The notes under the pieces are model-generated. The model made no database searches, had not been told where the DNA came from, and saw only the letters and a list, made by a program, of their open reading frames with translations. 64,000 nucleotides of DNA, taken from assembly GCF_000281045.1 (NCBI RefSeq), contig NW_008246084.1, forward strand, positions 711,869-775,868. Reading direction: 5' to 3'. The DNA comes from Saprolegnia diclina VS20. Taxonomy: Eukaryota > Oomycota > Saprolegniomycetes > Saprolegniales > Saprolegniaceae. The translations under genes and the position numbers were made by a program. Below are positions 10,095 through 21,019 of the stretch, piece by piece. Positions within the stretch are counted from its first letter, which is position 1; every line of letters begins with the position of its first letter.

Positions 10095-11946
10095 ATGGAA
10101 CAAGATCTGCCGCTGCGCGAGTCGCTGCTCATGGCCACCGAGCCGGCGCCCGTCCCGACGCGGGCAACGAGCGGCGCCGTAAAGCTCTCAGCGTACCTCA
10201 TTGCGCTTAGCTCATTCCTCTGGGGCTACGGCTTCTCGGTGCTCAACGTCTGCATCGCCGAGAACGCGGCTGGCTCGATCCTCGTCGACTTTGATCTTTC
10301 GGACGCCGAGATCGAGCTCGCGTCCTCGCTCGTGCTCATTGGCGCCTGGATCTCGGCGCTCTTGACAGCGTCCATGGCCGATGCGTACGGCCGCCGGAAG
10401 CTCCTCCTTGCCAACAACGTCCTCTTTGTCGGCGGCGCGATTGCGTGCGCCTGCGCCAAAACGAAAGGCGACATCTACATTGGCCGCACAATCATCGGTC
10501 TCGCTTGCGGCATTGTCACGAACGTGACGCCCATCTTGCTGGCCGAGATCGCGCCGGCCGAGAGCCGCGGCCAGATTACGACCTTGCACCAGCTCATGCT
10601 CACGATCGGCATCCTGGGCTCTTCAGTCTTGGGCTACGGCTTGGTCTCGTCCGTGGCATCCGGCTGGCGCGTACGTCCACCCGTCGTATGTATCTCGCGA
10701 AGGCTCACGGCGATTAGTATGTGAACGCGTTCGTCGCTGTGCCCGCACTCCTCCAGGTGATGCTCATGCCATGGGTCCCAGAGAGCCCGCGCTGGCTCCT
10801 CGCGAATGGCAAGGACGAAGAGGCGCGGACGCAGCTCGTGCGCCTTCGCGACGTCGTGCACGCGACAGACATTGACGTCGAGCTCAAGCAGCTACGACAC
10901 GACATGCTCGCCGACAAGAGAGCGTCACCGACGGTAACGCTTGATGGTGTCCCTTGGTCTGCAATCATGACACGTGGAATAGGACATCTCCTTTTGCGGT
11001 CTCTGGGCCTTCAAGCGGCCGATGCTCATCGGGAGCTTCCTCGTCTTCTTCCAAGCGTACTCTACATATCCATCTATCCGTTCGCATCGGATACCAACCA
11101 GTGGATACATGTAGCATGACGGGCATCAACACGGTCATTCTCTACTCGTCCAAGATCTTTCACTTTGCCGGCGTCGACCAGCCCATCATGGCGACCGCGT
11201 CCGTGGGCACGATCAACGTCCTGACGACAGTCCTTTCCGTCTTCCTCGTCGGTGCGTGTCATCTACTTGGGCTGCCTTCCTTTTGATATACTGCAAGTAG
11301 ACTACTGTGGACGCAAGATCTTACTTCTCGTGAGCAGCGCGCTCATGGCACTCTCGCTCGGCGTGCTTAGCTACACGCTGCTGTACCTCAGCGACAAGCT
11401 ACAGGGCATCCTCGCGGTCATCTGCGTGCTGGTCTTTGTCGCTGGCTTTGCCGTCGGCCTCGGTGCAGTGATCTGGTACCGATCTGATGACGAGTCCGAT
11501 CTGATGGTCGAGATCTTATTGTGCAGGGTTGTGCTGGCCGAGATCACGCCGAGCGTCATTCGCACGCGGGCGATGGGCGTCTTCATGGCCATCAGCTACG
11601 CGTGCAACGTGTTTGTGGCTACGTGCACGCTCGGGATTATCAAGGCGCTCGGCCACGGCCACAAGGACGTCGAGAAGAACGGCATTGCCAAGCTCTACTT
11701 GATTTGCGGGTAGGAGTTGATCGATCTGGATACCCTTTGGATAGTTGTATCGTGGATAGGGGTCTCTCGGTGCTCTGCTTTCTCTTCATCGCCAAGTTTG
11801 TCCCCGAGACAAAAGGGCTCTCGCACGACGGTTATGACAAGCAAACTACTTATGACGATGACGACGGCGCGACGTCCCGGCTCCGCGTCTCGAGCGACGA
11901 GGCGACGCTCCTGTCCAGCGAGAGCTCCCGCAGTAGCCGCGCGTAG
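10095..11946 (+). CDS. MFS sugar transporter (GLUT/SLC2-like), seven exons
   Basis: Facilitative or proton-coupled hexose transporter of the sugar porter family in a cell membrane. Exons: 10095-10670, 10718-10933, 10983-11056, 11115-11251, 11301-11475, 11527-11709, 11760-11946; introns are 47-58 bp and all phases close, giving 515 residues with the expected 12 membrane spans. Family marks: GRRKLL after helix 2, RGQ...TLHQLM after helix 4, PESPRWL at the end of helix 6, TGINTVILYS in helix 7, GRKILL after helix 8 and VPETKG at the end of helix 12. An in-frame ATG at 10026 would add 23 residues; I prefer 10095 because it lies closer to the conserved region. The acidic, Ser-rich tail is cytosolic. 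The substrate cannot be read from the sequence. Confidence 0.9.
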
Positions 11947-12492
11947 CATCGGCCGTCGTTTGAGCAGTCGACCCTGCGTGGTTCTGTACTTAGTGGGTAT
12001 GTATTAGTGATCAATACTAAATGTCGACGTACTACAGCGTTGTCCACACGAATAGTCGCGTCAAGTTCTATGTGCAACAGCTGGTGTGTAGGGCTGTGCG
12101 CTCAAGCATCTCAAGGACGTTGTGGAGGGCGGCGGAGTTGTATCTTCTCGTATTGGCTGCATGCATCAGTTGTAAAAAGCAAAATATCGCCTTCGCGATT
12201 CAAAACGCAGTAGCTCGTTGACTAACCTGATAACTAACCGGGTAGCTACCGGGGTGCACTCGACTATTCACCCAAAATGCCTGAATGGGAGGGACTACGG
12301 TGACGACTCATCAACGGTGAATTCTCGAGTTGGAGTGTTGGCACTCTGCTATGTCAAAATGTAGTCGTAGTCGCTTCATGTGGGATTCTCCCGTTTCCAG
12401 AACGACTTCGACTATAAAATGCGACATGCGCGCTCACGCCTTCATGAGGCAGCTGGTTGTCAAGTGACGAGAAAATGTAGGTCATAGAATGT
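11947..12492. other. Intergenic, 0.55 kb
   Basis: No gene or repeat recognised between the sugar transporter and the truncated GNAT-like gene. Confidence 0.45.
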
Positions 12493-13035
12493 ATGCGCAT
12501 CAGCCGGGTTTGGGGTGCTGCTTGCAAGACTCGTGCAGCACCATTGCACAAGATGCTCGACATTGTAGAGATCCCAACCGAAGCGCTCTTCCTCGAGCGC
12601 ACGCGCTGCTTAATGCCGACGCCGATGCCAGCAACAGTGTCAACAACGAACAAGACCACGTGGTACTTTCTCTTGGTCGACGACAGCGACTGCGCAGTGG
12701 CCGCCGCCATCTTGTCGACGGTCCACGGCCTCTTCCTCGGACATTCCATGACGAGCGATGGCGCGGCAGCGCTGGGGCAGTACATGGCGCTGCACCAGAT
12801 TGCCTCGTTCCCATCACTCCACGGTGACTTCAACTGCATGCTCGCCTTTGCTACCGGCTACGAACGGTCGCTTGGGTATGTGACGGGGAGCAACATGCCG
12901 CAGTGGCTGGACGCGCTCTACTTCAACAGCGAACTCAAGATCGACTCGTTTTGGAGCCTGGACACAGGCAAGAACCACAACCGTGCGACGACCTTGTGCC
13001 GGGCCGAGAGCGAAGGCGGCGCGATGCTCCGATGA
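12493..13035 (+). pseudogene. Truncated GNAT-family paralogue
   Basis: The 180-residue open frame (an ATG at 12553 aligns best with its relatives) resembles the first 130 or so residues of the GNAT-like protein at 31655: compare TTWYFLLVDDSD with TKWFYLLSGDSD, and the shared pattern of a GP/GH-containing M-T segment followed by ALG-Y. After about residue 140 the similarity fades. The acetyl-CoA-binding half found in the other copies (FGG.APP, VYMLGPI, NPASNAAYKA) is absent. It is therefore probably a decaying copy. It could instead be a functional short protein made only of the N-terminal domain. Confidence 0.5.
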
Positions 13036-13749
13036 TTCGTATTTATATTTTCAAATGCAAACTATTTTCATTGCAGCTCACAAAATGATAATTGTATGCT
13101 GCATTGATTCGACTGAAGAATTGCGCTGCACATTGTTACTCTACCACGCGCTACAACTCGTGTCGGAGCATGGTCAGTCGACGGTCTATCTGTTGTCAAA
13201 AAATGACAAAAATATACACTTACCTTGATACAAAACTGTATTTCTAGAATATCGGACTACTAGTACATGAATACGAAAGCTCTGCTGTTAATAACGTCAG
13301 AGCTCCGATGCACTGTCATACTATGGTGTAAATAGTGCTTAAATCGTCTTCAAGCCGCACTATCTTCTGATAGAGCCGTCGTGCGATGCCACGACCAGCA
13401 CAAGCTTCCACACAGTGCGCCCGGCGTTGCAGCAACGACGACAACGAACGGTCGTCGCGTCTGAGTCGAATGAATCGCGACGAGTTCCATGGCGTTGGCG
13501 TTGACGAGTTCATTGCGCGTCGCTGCGCATCCTTGTACACTCTCCTCCAGTGACAGTGATGTTGGAACGACGGCAACCATGCAACATATTCGCTTCGAAA
13601 ATCCCGTCGGCACGGTTCACCGAGCTTCTTCCCTTCTGCCACATCACAAGAACTTGCAGCTTCAAGGTAGAGTGATGGTCGTCGCCAGATGTTTCCGGTG
13701 TGACATGTCACGTTCTCGTGGTCGTCAACGGCCAAAGCTCCTGCCCACA
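13036..13749. other. Intergenic, 0.7 kb
   Basis: Nothing recognised. The GNAT frame is open upstream to 13489, but the alignment of the paralogues supports a start near 13750. Confidence 0.4.
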
Positions 13750-14610
13750 ATGCAATTGACGATGGTCTACGTCCGTCGACTCGACTCAGCGGCCGAGTTC
13801 TTAGACGTCACCCGCCTCGTTCGCATCTCGGTGCTCGAGGCAACCAATCACATGAGCTGCATCGCGCGCACCGATCCCACGGCCGGGTGGTTTGTCCTCG
13901 CCGACACGGCAATAACTCCCGTGTCGGCCTACGCCGTTCTGTCAAGTACCCGCGGCGTGCTTCTAAGTCCGTACATGACACCGGACGAGGCGTCGGCGCT
14001 CGCAAGGTACCTAAAGACGACCTTCTCTCTTCCGATGCCGTGCACTGTCCGTGGCCTTTCCGAAAGCGTCGCGGGGTTTGCTGCCAACACGCCGCACGAC
14101 ATCACCCACGAGGCGTGGCTCTACCGTCTTGACCGCGTCAAGCTCCCCGCCAACGTTGCGGGGACCCTCGTCGTCGCCACGGACGCCCATGCGGCGCAGC
14201 TTTGCGCGTGGTACAAGCTCTTTAAGCGCGAGTGCTTTGACGAATTCTTGGACGATGACGCTGCGCCAGCATTAGTGCAACGCGGCCTCGAGCGCAAGGC
14301 GCTCTACGTCTGGAACGTTGACGGAGTTGTTGTCGGCTTTGGCGGCGTCGCGCCACCGATGACGACGGACGGGATGACCGTATACATGCTCGGTCCGATC
14401 TTCATTGCCGCCAATGCCCGCGGCCACGGCTTTTCAAAAGGGCTCACGGCCGCCATGAGCGCGACGCTTCTGGACACGTGCCCGACGCCGCAAGCGTCGG
14501 TTGCGCTCTACGCCGACATGAAAAACCCCGCGTCCAACGCTGCGTACAAGGCTGTGGGATTTGTTCCCATCGAACGCGACGTGACGTGTGCGCTCCGCCC
14601 CGAGCCATGA
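13750..14610 (+). CDS. GNAT-like N-acetyltransferase paralogue
   Basis: Single exon of 286 residues from the ATG at 13750 (12 bp downstream, 13762 is another ATG). The C-terminal 130 residues have a GNAT acetyl-CoA fold pattern: VVGFGGVAPPMTT (beta 4), VYMLGPIFIAANARGHGFSKGLTAAM (pyrophosphate-binding loop and following helix) and NPASNAAYKAVGFVPI near the end, typical of GCN5-related enzymes. The N-terminal half is specific to this local family. It is about 60 percent similar by eye to the copy at 15274 and more distant from that at 31655. The acyl acceptor is unknown. Confidence 0.72.
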   Translation: MQLTMVYVRRLDSAAEFLDVTRLVRISVLEATNHMSCIARTDPTAGWFVLADTAITPVSAYAVLSSTRGVLLSPYMTPDEASALARYLKTTFSLPMPCTVRGLSESVAGFAANTPHDITHEAWLYRLDRVKLPANVAGTLVVATDAHAAQLCAWYKLFKRECFDEFLDDDAAPALVQRGLERKALYVWNVDGVVVGFGGVAPPMTTDGMTVYMLGPIFIAANARGHGFSKGLTAAMSATLLDTCPTPQASVALYADMKNPASNAAYKAVGFVPIERDVTCALRPEP

Positions 14611-15273
14611 TGGGACATGTGCGATCACTTCAATTTGCAAATATAAGTCAGGGTGGTACAGCTGTAGGATTCCTGACGAGTGGAAAAGTTGTCGATATGG
14701 TAACTGTTAAATGGTCGATTGTGATCCGAATATGCACCAATGCGGTGGTGTCTCTGAGCAGAGTGCATATACGTATCAGGCACTAGTACCAGTCAGGGTA
14801 CCGGCAAGGCAACGTTACACGCCTGCTCAGATGACCATGGCCGAGCCGTGGCAGTTGGTTGAAATGAAAGCGCCGTCATCCGGCCAACGATCGCAGTGGT
14901 NNNNNNNNNNNNNNNNNNNNNNNNNNNNNNNNNNNNNNNNNNNNNNNNNNNNNNNNNNNNNNNNNNNNNNNNNNNNNNNNNNNNNNNNNNNNNNNNNNNN
15001 NNNNNNNNNNNNNNNNNNNNNNNNNNNNNNNNNNNNNNNNNNNNNNNNNNNNNNNNNNNNNNNNNNNNNNNNNNNATCGCAGTGGTACATGTGGTGTCAC
15101 CGCGGGAATTTGCTGCACGTGGTTTGTGGACCACATGTCTTTGGGTCCAGCCGCCTTCAATAACGTAGCATTCGTGACTGTTCCCACAGCACCCTCTCCC
15201 ACAGCTCCGAAAGATGAGCGTTGGTCCTCTGACATGCATGCATGCGTCTGCTCATTATCAAAGTGTGTCTGCC
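14611..15273. other. Intergenic region with assembly gap
   Basis: Contains a run of 175 undetermined bases at 14901-15075. The 11 bases before the gap (14890-14900) and the 11 after it (15076-15086) are both ATCGCAGTGGT, so the contig ends may simply overlap. No gene recognised in the sequenced parts. Confidence 0.85.
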
Positions 15274-16116
15274 ATGCACATCCAGCGCCTCTTCTCCGCA
15301 AGCAGTTTCTTGGACGCCACATGCCCTCTTCGCTTGACAGCGCTCGAGGCAAGCAACCGCATCGGGTGCCTCTCGCTTCTCGATCCGTCAGCCGCGTGGT
15401 TTGTGCTCTCGGCATCGGAGACGTCGCCCATTGCTTCGTACGCTATCGTGTCGGCGTCCCGTGGCGTGCGCTTGAGCCCCCACATGGATGCTAGCGCTGC
15501 TCGGGATTTGGCTCAGCACCTACTAACGCTGCACGATCTACCCGACTTTGATTCAGTATCTGGTACACCTGAGAGCGTCCAGGGCTTTGCACTCGGCCGT
15601 GGCCACTGCACCCAAGACGATGTGCTCTACCGACTTGGCGAGCTCCAGCCCCCGATGGAGACCCTCGGTGTCTTGGCGCTGGCGACCGCCGAGCACACTG
15701 CGCTGCTCACCGCGTGGTACGTCACATTTGTGCGCGAATGCTTTGGCGTGGATGAGCCCGAAGACAAAGCGTTGGCGTTCATTTCGCGCGGCATCACGCG
15801 CCAAGCACTCTACCTCTGGGTCGTCGACGGGTCGGTGGTTGGCTTTGGGGGGGTCGCGCCCCCCGTGACGACTGACGAGACGACCGTGTACATGCTGGGC
15901 CCGATCTTCACGGCTCCGAAGGCGCGCGGCACAGGATTCGGAAAGGCGCTCACGGCGGCCATGAGTGCGACGCTGCTCGAGGCGCGTCCGACGCCGCACG
16001 CCATCGTAACGCTCTACGCCGACTCGAAGAACCCGGCGTCGAATGCTGCGTACAAGGCGATTGGTTTTGTGGCCATCGAACGCGACGTGACGTACGAGCT
16101 GCGTGACGCGCCGTAG
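15274..16116 (+). CDS. GNAT-like N-acetyltransferase paralogue
   Basis: Single exon of 280 residues; the start at 15274 (MHIQRLF) lines up with the neighbouring copy, although the frame is open to 15214. It shares with 13750-14610 the motifs RECF, LYLWVVDGSVVGFGGVAPP, VYMLGPIF, GTGFGKALTAAMSATLLE and NPASNAAYKAIGFVAIERDV. The Arg/Gly-x-Gly-x-Gly-type loop after VYMLGPIF (KARGTGFGK) is the acetyl-CoA pyrophosphate-binding region of GNAT enzymes. This is a tandem duplicate; the assembly gap lies in the spacer. The substrate is unknown. Confidence 0.72.
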   Translation: MHIQRLFSASSFLDATCPLRLTALEASNRIGCLSLLDPSAAWFVLSASETSPIASYAIVSASRGVRLSPHMDASAARDLAQHLLTLHDLPDFDSVSGTPESVQGFALGRGHCTQDDVLYRLGELQPPMETLGVLALATAEHTALLTAWYVTFVRECFGVDEPEDKALAFISRGITRQALYLWVVDGSVVGFGGVAPPVTTDETTVYMLGPIFTAPKARGTGFGKALTAAMSATLLEARPTPHAIVTLYADSKNPASNAAYKAIGFVAIERDVTYELRDAP

Positions 16117-16421
16117 ACGGACGACAACGAAGAGTGACAGCTCCTCCCACGTAGTCGAAGAGCACGTCGACCAAGTGCGATGCCGTGCGCTATATAGTAT
16201 GTGTGTAATCAAGGTCTTTAGCCTGCATGCTCCGCGACTCGTCCAGCAACGCATATGGTTGCTAGTACGTCGGCACACCAAGTCGACGAGCCAAAACGAG
16301 TCGCTGCAATACACAAGTCAAGCGGTCGTATGCCAGAAATCGTGGTCGCGCCCGCCACGTCACGGCCGTCCGCGAACCGGCGTATCCGGATACCGTGCCA
16401 GCGCTGACGCGAATTCGTGCC
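16117..16421. other. Intergenic, 0.3 kb
   Basis: Nothing recognised; presumably the 3' region of the GNAT gene and the promoter of the transporter gene. Confidence 0.4.
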
Positions 16422-18100
16422 ATGGACGTGCAGCACGACCCGCTGGACGCTGTGCCAGCCGCCTGCGCGCGTCGGCGGACGACGTCGCCGTCCGAAGACG
16501 ATGGCGAGACCACGACGGACGATGCTACGCCACCGACGGTGCTGGCGGGCTTTCTCACATGGCAGGCCAAGGTTGTCAACACGTTCGGGCTCTCGTTTCT
16601 GACGCTGGTCGGCATGGTCTACTTTGTGCAGGGCTTTGGCAGTTTTAGCATGCTCGCGATCGCGTACTTGATGAAGGACGTGCTGAAGCTGCAGCCGGCG
16701 GCATCGCAGGCCATCATGACGACCGCGGGCTTTCCGTGGGCCATCAAGCCGCTCTACGGCATCCTCTCCGACTCGCTGCCGCTGTGCGGCTACCGGCGCA
16801 AGTCGTACCTTGTGCTCATTAGCCTTCTCGGCCTCTGCGCCTACTTTTGGCTGCATCTGACAACGCCGGCGACGGCGCTTGCGCAGATCACGCTCCTCAT
16901 CTTGCTCGCCAGCCTCGGCACCGCGGTGAGCGACGTCATCATCGACGCCCTCGTCGTCGAAATGTCGCGTCTCGACCCCAAGAATGGTATACCGCTCAAC
17001 CCCAACGATCCAAACGATTCCAACTCAATGGCTTGTATCCCATAGGCGCCAACGACCTCCAGTCGATCACGTGGTGCATGATGTCGCTCGGTGGCATTGT
17101 CGGGTCGCTTCTCGCAGGCCCCGTCACGACCAGCTTTGGCCCCTCCCGCGTGTTCCTTGTGTCGATGCTCGGGCCCGCGACGATCTTGGTGCTCTCGCTG
17201 CTCATGAAGGAGACCAAGATCCAAGCGCAGCGCCATGGACCGAGCTGCCTGCGTCTCGCGTCGACCCAAGTCGGGCTCTTGCGCCAAGCCATGCGCGTTC
17301 CCGTCATCTGGAAGGCGGCTCTCTATATGTTTGCCTCGGGCGCCATCGCGCCGTCGTTTAGCCAAATCCAGTTTTACTATGTGACCGAAGTACTGCACTT
17401 TTCGCCCGACTTTATGGGCAACGTCCAAGCGTTGGGGTATCGATCCTCTATATTCTCTATCGTGGATACCACTTATCTCTTCGATAGGTACGTCTTCCTC
17501 ATGCTGGGCACGGTTGTCTACAATACTTGGTGCAAAGACCTTCCGTTTCGCCGCAGCTTTGCGACCGCGCAGATCGGCCTCGGTGTCATTAGCCTCGTGG
17601 AGATTGTGCTCGTGACGCGCACGAATCTCACGTTGGGCATTCCCGACAAATGGTTCGTCATTGGTGACGCGATGCTGTCAGACATCATTAGCCGCCTCAA
17701 AATGATGCCCCTCCTCGTCCTCTGCTCCAAGCTCTGTCCGCGCGGAATCGAAGGCACGTTTTTCGCGCTGCTGATGGCGGTCGCCAACCTCTCGGGCGCG
17801 GTCAGCGGCTACTGGGGCGCGACGCTCTGCACGCTCCTCGGCATTAGCCGCGACTCGTACGACAACCTCTGGTTTGCGATCTTACTGCGGAGTGTGCTCA
17901 AGCTCGTGCCGCTCACGTTTTTGTTTTTGCTGCCCGAGCATGACCCGCAGGAAGAGATCGAGGCCATGGCGCTCGCGGCGGCCGCAAGCCACCACCGCGA
18001 ACTCTCCATGACCGCCGACGTCGACAACGACGACGACGGTATCGTAGACGATGAGATTACCGACTTGCTCGCGGCCAAACAGGAGGAAGAGGGACCGTAA
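16422..18100 (+). CDS. Folate-biopterin transporter family (BT1/FBT) membrane protein
   Basis: Major-facilitator-related transporter of the BT1 family, known to carry folates or pterins in trypanosomatids, plants and cyanobacteria. Exons 16422-16986, 17046-17436 and 17488-18100 give 522 residues with about 12 hydrophobic spans. Typical features: YFVQGFGSFSMLAIAYLMKDVL in helix 1, PWAIKPLYGILSD after helix 2, the YRRKSYL loop, and DVIIDALVVEMSR in helix 4. The second intron (17437-17487, 51 bp) is a multiple of three without stops, so an unspliced form would add 17 residues. The acidic C-terminus (DVDNDDDG) is probably cytosolic. Substrate and membrane are not determined by sequence. Confidence 0.88.
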
Positions 18101-18805
18101 ACATACTACAACCTTCGTTCTCGTGCGCCAGTTAAAGCAGCGTGTGCGTCCGCCCAAGAGCTCAATCAAAGCCATTGCAATCAGCATGCGCTACAGAGTT
18201 ATCGCCGACGCGAGCAGTCGGCGTCATGTGCGCAATCAATCGGTGGTGGCGCCGGAACACAGTGGCACACTCCTACAGACCACAAGGACGTCACACTACC
18301 TAGGTCCTCCGTCGCGATAGCCCAGTCCGCCCCTGCCACAAAGCTATCCCTGCTCGTGTACCGCTAGACAATGCTAGCGTATCCACCTCCTGCAGCCACG
18401 GCGGTCCGTGCACTCATCCTCGCCCTTGTTGCGCGTGTAGCGTTCGCTGTTCTGCCTCTCGCGCTGCGAGGCCGCGGTGAGCCCTTCGCACGGTCCATGC
18501 GCCGGTGCTGCGTATGGCAACGCGGCGCATCTCCTGCCGCAAGGTGGTCGTCAGCGTCACTGCGTCGCAGTCCGCCTGCCGCCCGCGCCAAGATTGCGGC
18601 TGTGCCAGTAGCGCGTATGAAGTTCTTGTATCGAGGAGCCCAATCTCGCGCGTTGGGATTGGCCAAAAAGAAAATGCGCGCGCCTGATTGGGCGAGAGGT
18701 ATTGGTGGTGGGTCGTATAGTGTTGGAACCAGTCATTTCACGGGACATCGATTTCTACGGGATAGCATTGTCGCCAAAGCCCAAAACTGCAAAAGCCAAA
18801 CAGCT
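18101..18805. other. Intergenic, 0.7 kb, upstream of RPS18
   Basis: No gene recognised. The right part is the ribosomal protein promoter, with CCAAT boxes listed separately. Confidence 0.5.
18640..18691. promoter_or_regulatory. CCAAT-box cluster upstream of RPS18
   Basis: CCAATC at 18640-18645 and GATTGG at 18657-18662 and 18686-18691 lie about 115-165 bp before the RPS18 ATG. The same motif occurs before other genes here (9911, 23228). NF-Y binding is inferred from the motif only. Confidence 0.4.
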
Positions 18806-19349
18806 ATGGTAAGTTGCGTGTCCTGAGAATGCTGGCTCCAGGAAGCGCGCAGAGAGAGAGCTCATGATGCTGCTGTCTTAGTCGCTCGTGATCGGTCCTG
18901 ATTTCCAACATATCCTTCGTATCCTCAACACGAACGTTGACGGTCGCCGCAAGTCGTGGGTCGCCTTGACGTCGGTGCAGGGTATCGGTCGCCGCTTCGC
19001 GATCATGATCTGCAAGAAGGCCGAAGTGGACATCCACAAGCGCGCCGGCGAGCTCACGAACGATGAGATCGAACGCCTCGTGGCCATCATCCAGAACCCG
19101 ATGCAGTTCAAGATCCCCGCGTGGTTCCTCAACCGGAAGAAGGACTTCAAGACGGGCAAGTCGTCGCAGTTGGTGGCCAACGTCTTGCACACCAAGTTGC
19201 GTGACGACCTCGAGCGCCTCAAGAAGGTCCGCATCCATCGTGGTCTCCGCCACTGGTGGGGCCTCCGCGTCCGTGGCCAGCACACGTGTACCACGGGCCG
19301 CCGCGGCCGCACGACCGTCGGTCTCCTCGCCGACAAGGGCAAGAAGTAA
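18806..19349 (+). CDS. RPS18: 40S ribosomal protein S18 (uS13)
   Basis: Small-subunit ribosomal protein at the head of the 40S, contacting the P site and the large subunit. Exon 1 is only the start codon ATG at 18806-18808, followed by a 73-bp GTAAGT...TTAG intron; exon 2 is 18882-19349. The product is 156 residues and matches the family almost throughout: [18 protein letters not shown] at the start, [21 protein letters not shown], and the C-terminal [23 protein letters not shown]. Without the first exon the frame begins at TCG (Ser2), which agrees with the family's Met-Ser-Leu start. Start-codon-only first exons are common in ribosomal protein genes. Confidence 0.97.
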
Positions 19350-19940
19350 ATTGGCGACTAATTTACGACTCTTACGAGCTGTGGTGCCCAAGGCCATCTC
19401 CCTGGTCCTGGGCGCTGCCTGCCTCGCGTTTTGACTGTTGGGCGATAACAAAACTTGGCGTTAAAACAATACAACGTACTGCTTTAACCCACTCGACTGC
19501 CTCCTCATCTAGGTCTGCCCGCCGTATCCAACTGCACACGCCCGCCTGCTACCGACGCAGGATGGCAAGCCAACGAGAGCACTCGTTAGATACTCGTCAC
19601 TGGAGTGATCGACGATTTAGCGTCAAAGCGTCGTCCTGAAGACAACTTGTCCATCACAAAATGGTGTCTTCGGGCGCCTTCGCCGTCGTGGCTTGGTTCG
19701 CCGCCGCAAGCACCAGTCCCATACGCCGCAGCAGCACCTCGTACCTGGCTGCAGCACCTCTACCTCGTCGCCGCAGCAGTGCTGCAAGTGGAGCATCGAG
19801 CGGCCTCGGCAGTCCGCTCAGCGCTTATCCCGACCGACCTTGCCATGCCAGCGACTTGCGATCTCGGAGCAGACGTCGGGCGTAATAAAATAAGATGTCC
19901 GTGAAAAGTATTTAAATAGCACGTGGATCCCGACTGGAGG
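19350..19940. other. Intergenic, 0.6 kb
   Basis: Short open frames only, none with family features. Holds the RPS18 3' region and the promoter of the phosphatase-like gene. Confidence 0.45.
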
Positions 19941-20872
19941 ATGATGGCGAGCGGGAAGGACGTGGACGCCGATGGCCCATGTAGGTGGTCCCATGCTCGG
20001 GGAAGCGCGCCTCATGGAGCCTCTTGCATGGACTAGTAGTACCGTCGTCGTCGGCAGCCGCGGGCTTGAGCATCACGATCCCGTCGTCGTCGTCGGGGCC
20101 GCCGCCGACGCCGATGCCACTGGCGAGCCTCCCGAGCGTGAACCCGCCGCTGTACTTTGGCGTCGTCGAGAGCGCGGTCTTCCGCAGCAACAAGTTTGAC
20201 GCAACGTCCTTCTCGTTCATCTCGAGCCTCGGGCTCAACACGGTCGTGTACCTCTCGAGCGACGACCTCGGGCGCGAGCTCTCGGACTTCTTCAAGGACA
20301 AGGACATTACGGTCTGCCACCTCGGCGCCAAGTACCGCAACGTCCGTACTCTCTCGGAGGGCATGGCGAAGGAAGCGATCGAGATCATCTTGGACCAGCG
20401 CAAGTACCCGGTCCTCATCATGTGCAAGACGGGCATCCACATCTCGGGGTACACTCTTCAATTCTCAAGGACGAGGTAGATGCATGCATGCACTAGATCG
20501 ATCGTTGGCTGCCTGCGCCGGCTCCAGAACTGGAGCTTGACCTCGACGATCGACAAGTACCGGAACCTCGCGGGCACGACCAAGACCAAGTTTGAGAACG
20601 AGCAGTTCATCGAGTTCTTTGACGTCGACCTCGTGACGCTGCCGCCCCACCTCCCCGAGTGGTTTGTCCTCAACCAAAAGCTCATGGAGGAGGAGCGCGC
20701 GGCCTTGGTGCGCAAGGAGTGCTTCCCCGGCGTTCTCCTCACGGGCACGGACGCGGACAAGGCCATTCCCGCCTACCAGCGCTACTACTTTTCGACCCAA
20801 GGCCCGCTCACGTCGCCGTCCGTGACCTTTTCCGAAAAGCTCAGCCTCATTGGCGACGACGACGGCGACTAA
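19941..20872 (+). CDS. Plant/fungal atypical dual-specificity phosphatase-like protein (Siw14/Oca type), probably inactive
   Basis: Model: exons 19941-19980, 20037-20448 and 20497-20872, 275 residues; the first exon is the least certain. The domain opens with PLYFGVVESAVFRSN, as in Siw14/Oca proteins (P.nFg.V...lyRs..P), and includes LGLNTVVYLSSD. At the signature loop the family's HCxxGKHRTG is here MCKTGIHISG. The Cys (residue 143) and Gly remain, but the loop His and the catalytic Arg are gone, so phosphate binding should fail. Active Siw14 enzymes cleave inositol pyrophosphates, while the yeast Oca paralogues have degenerate loops; this protein looks like the latter. The tail after GCLRRLQNWS is about 120 residues and acidic at its end. 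Confidence 0.78.
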
Positions 20873-21019
20873 TCGACTACGTGTCCTTGCTCCTCATCTT
20901 CCTTGCGTTCTGTGGGTTCTCAGGGCTACGACGTCGACATATGCATTGGGCTGCGTTGTATGCATGACGCATGCACAGGACAAAGACGCTAGGAAGATGC
21001 AGGAACAGCGTTGACGCGC

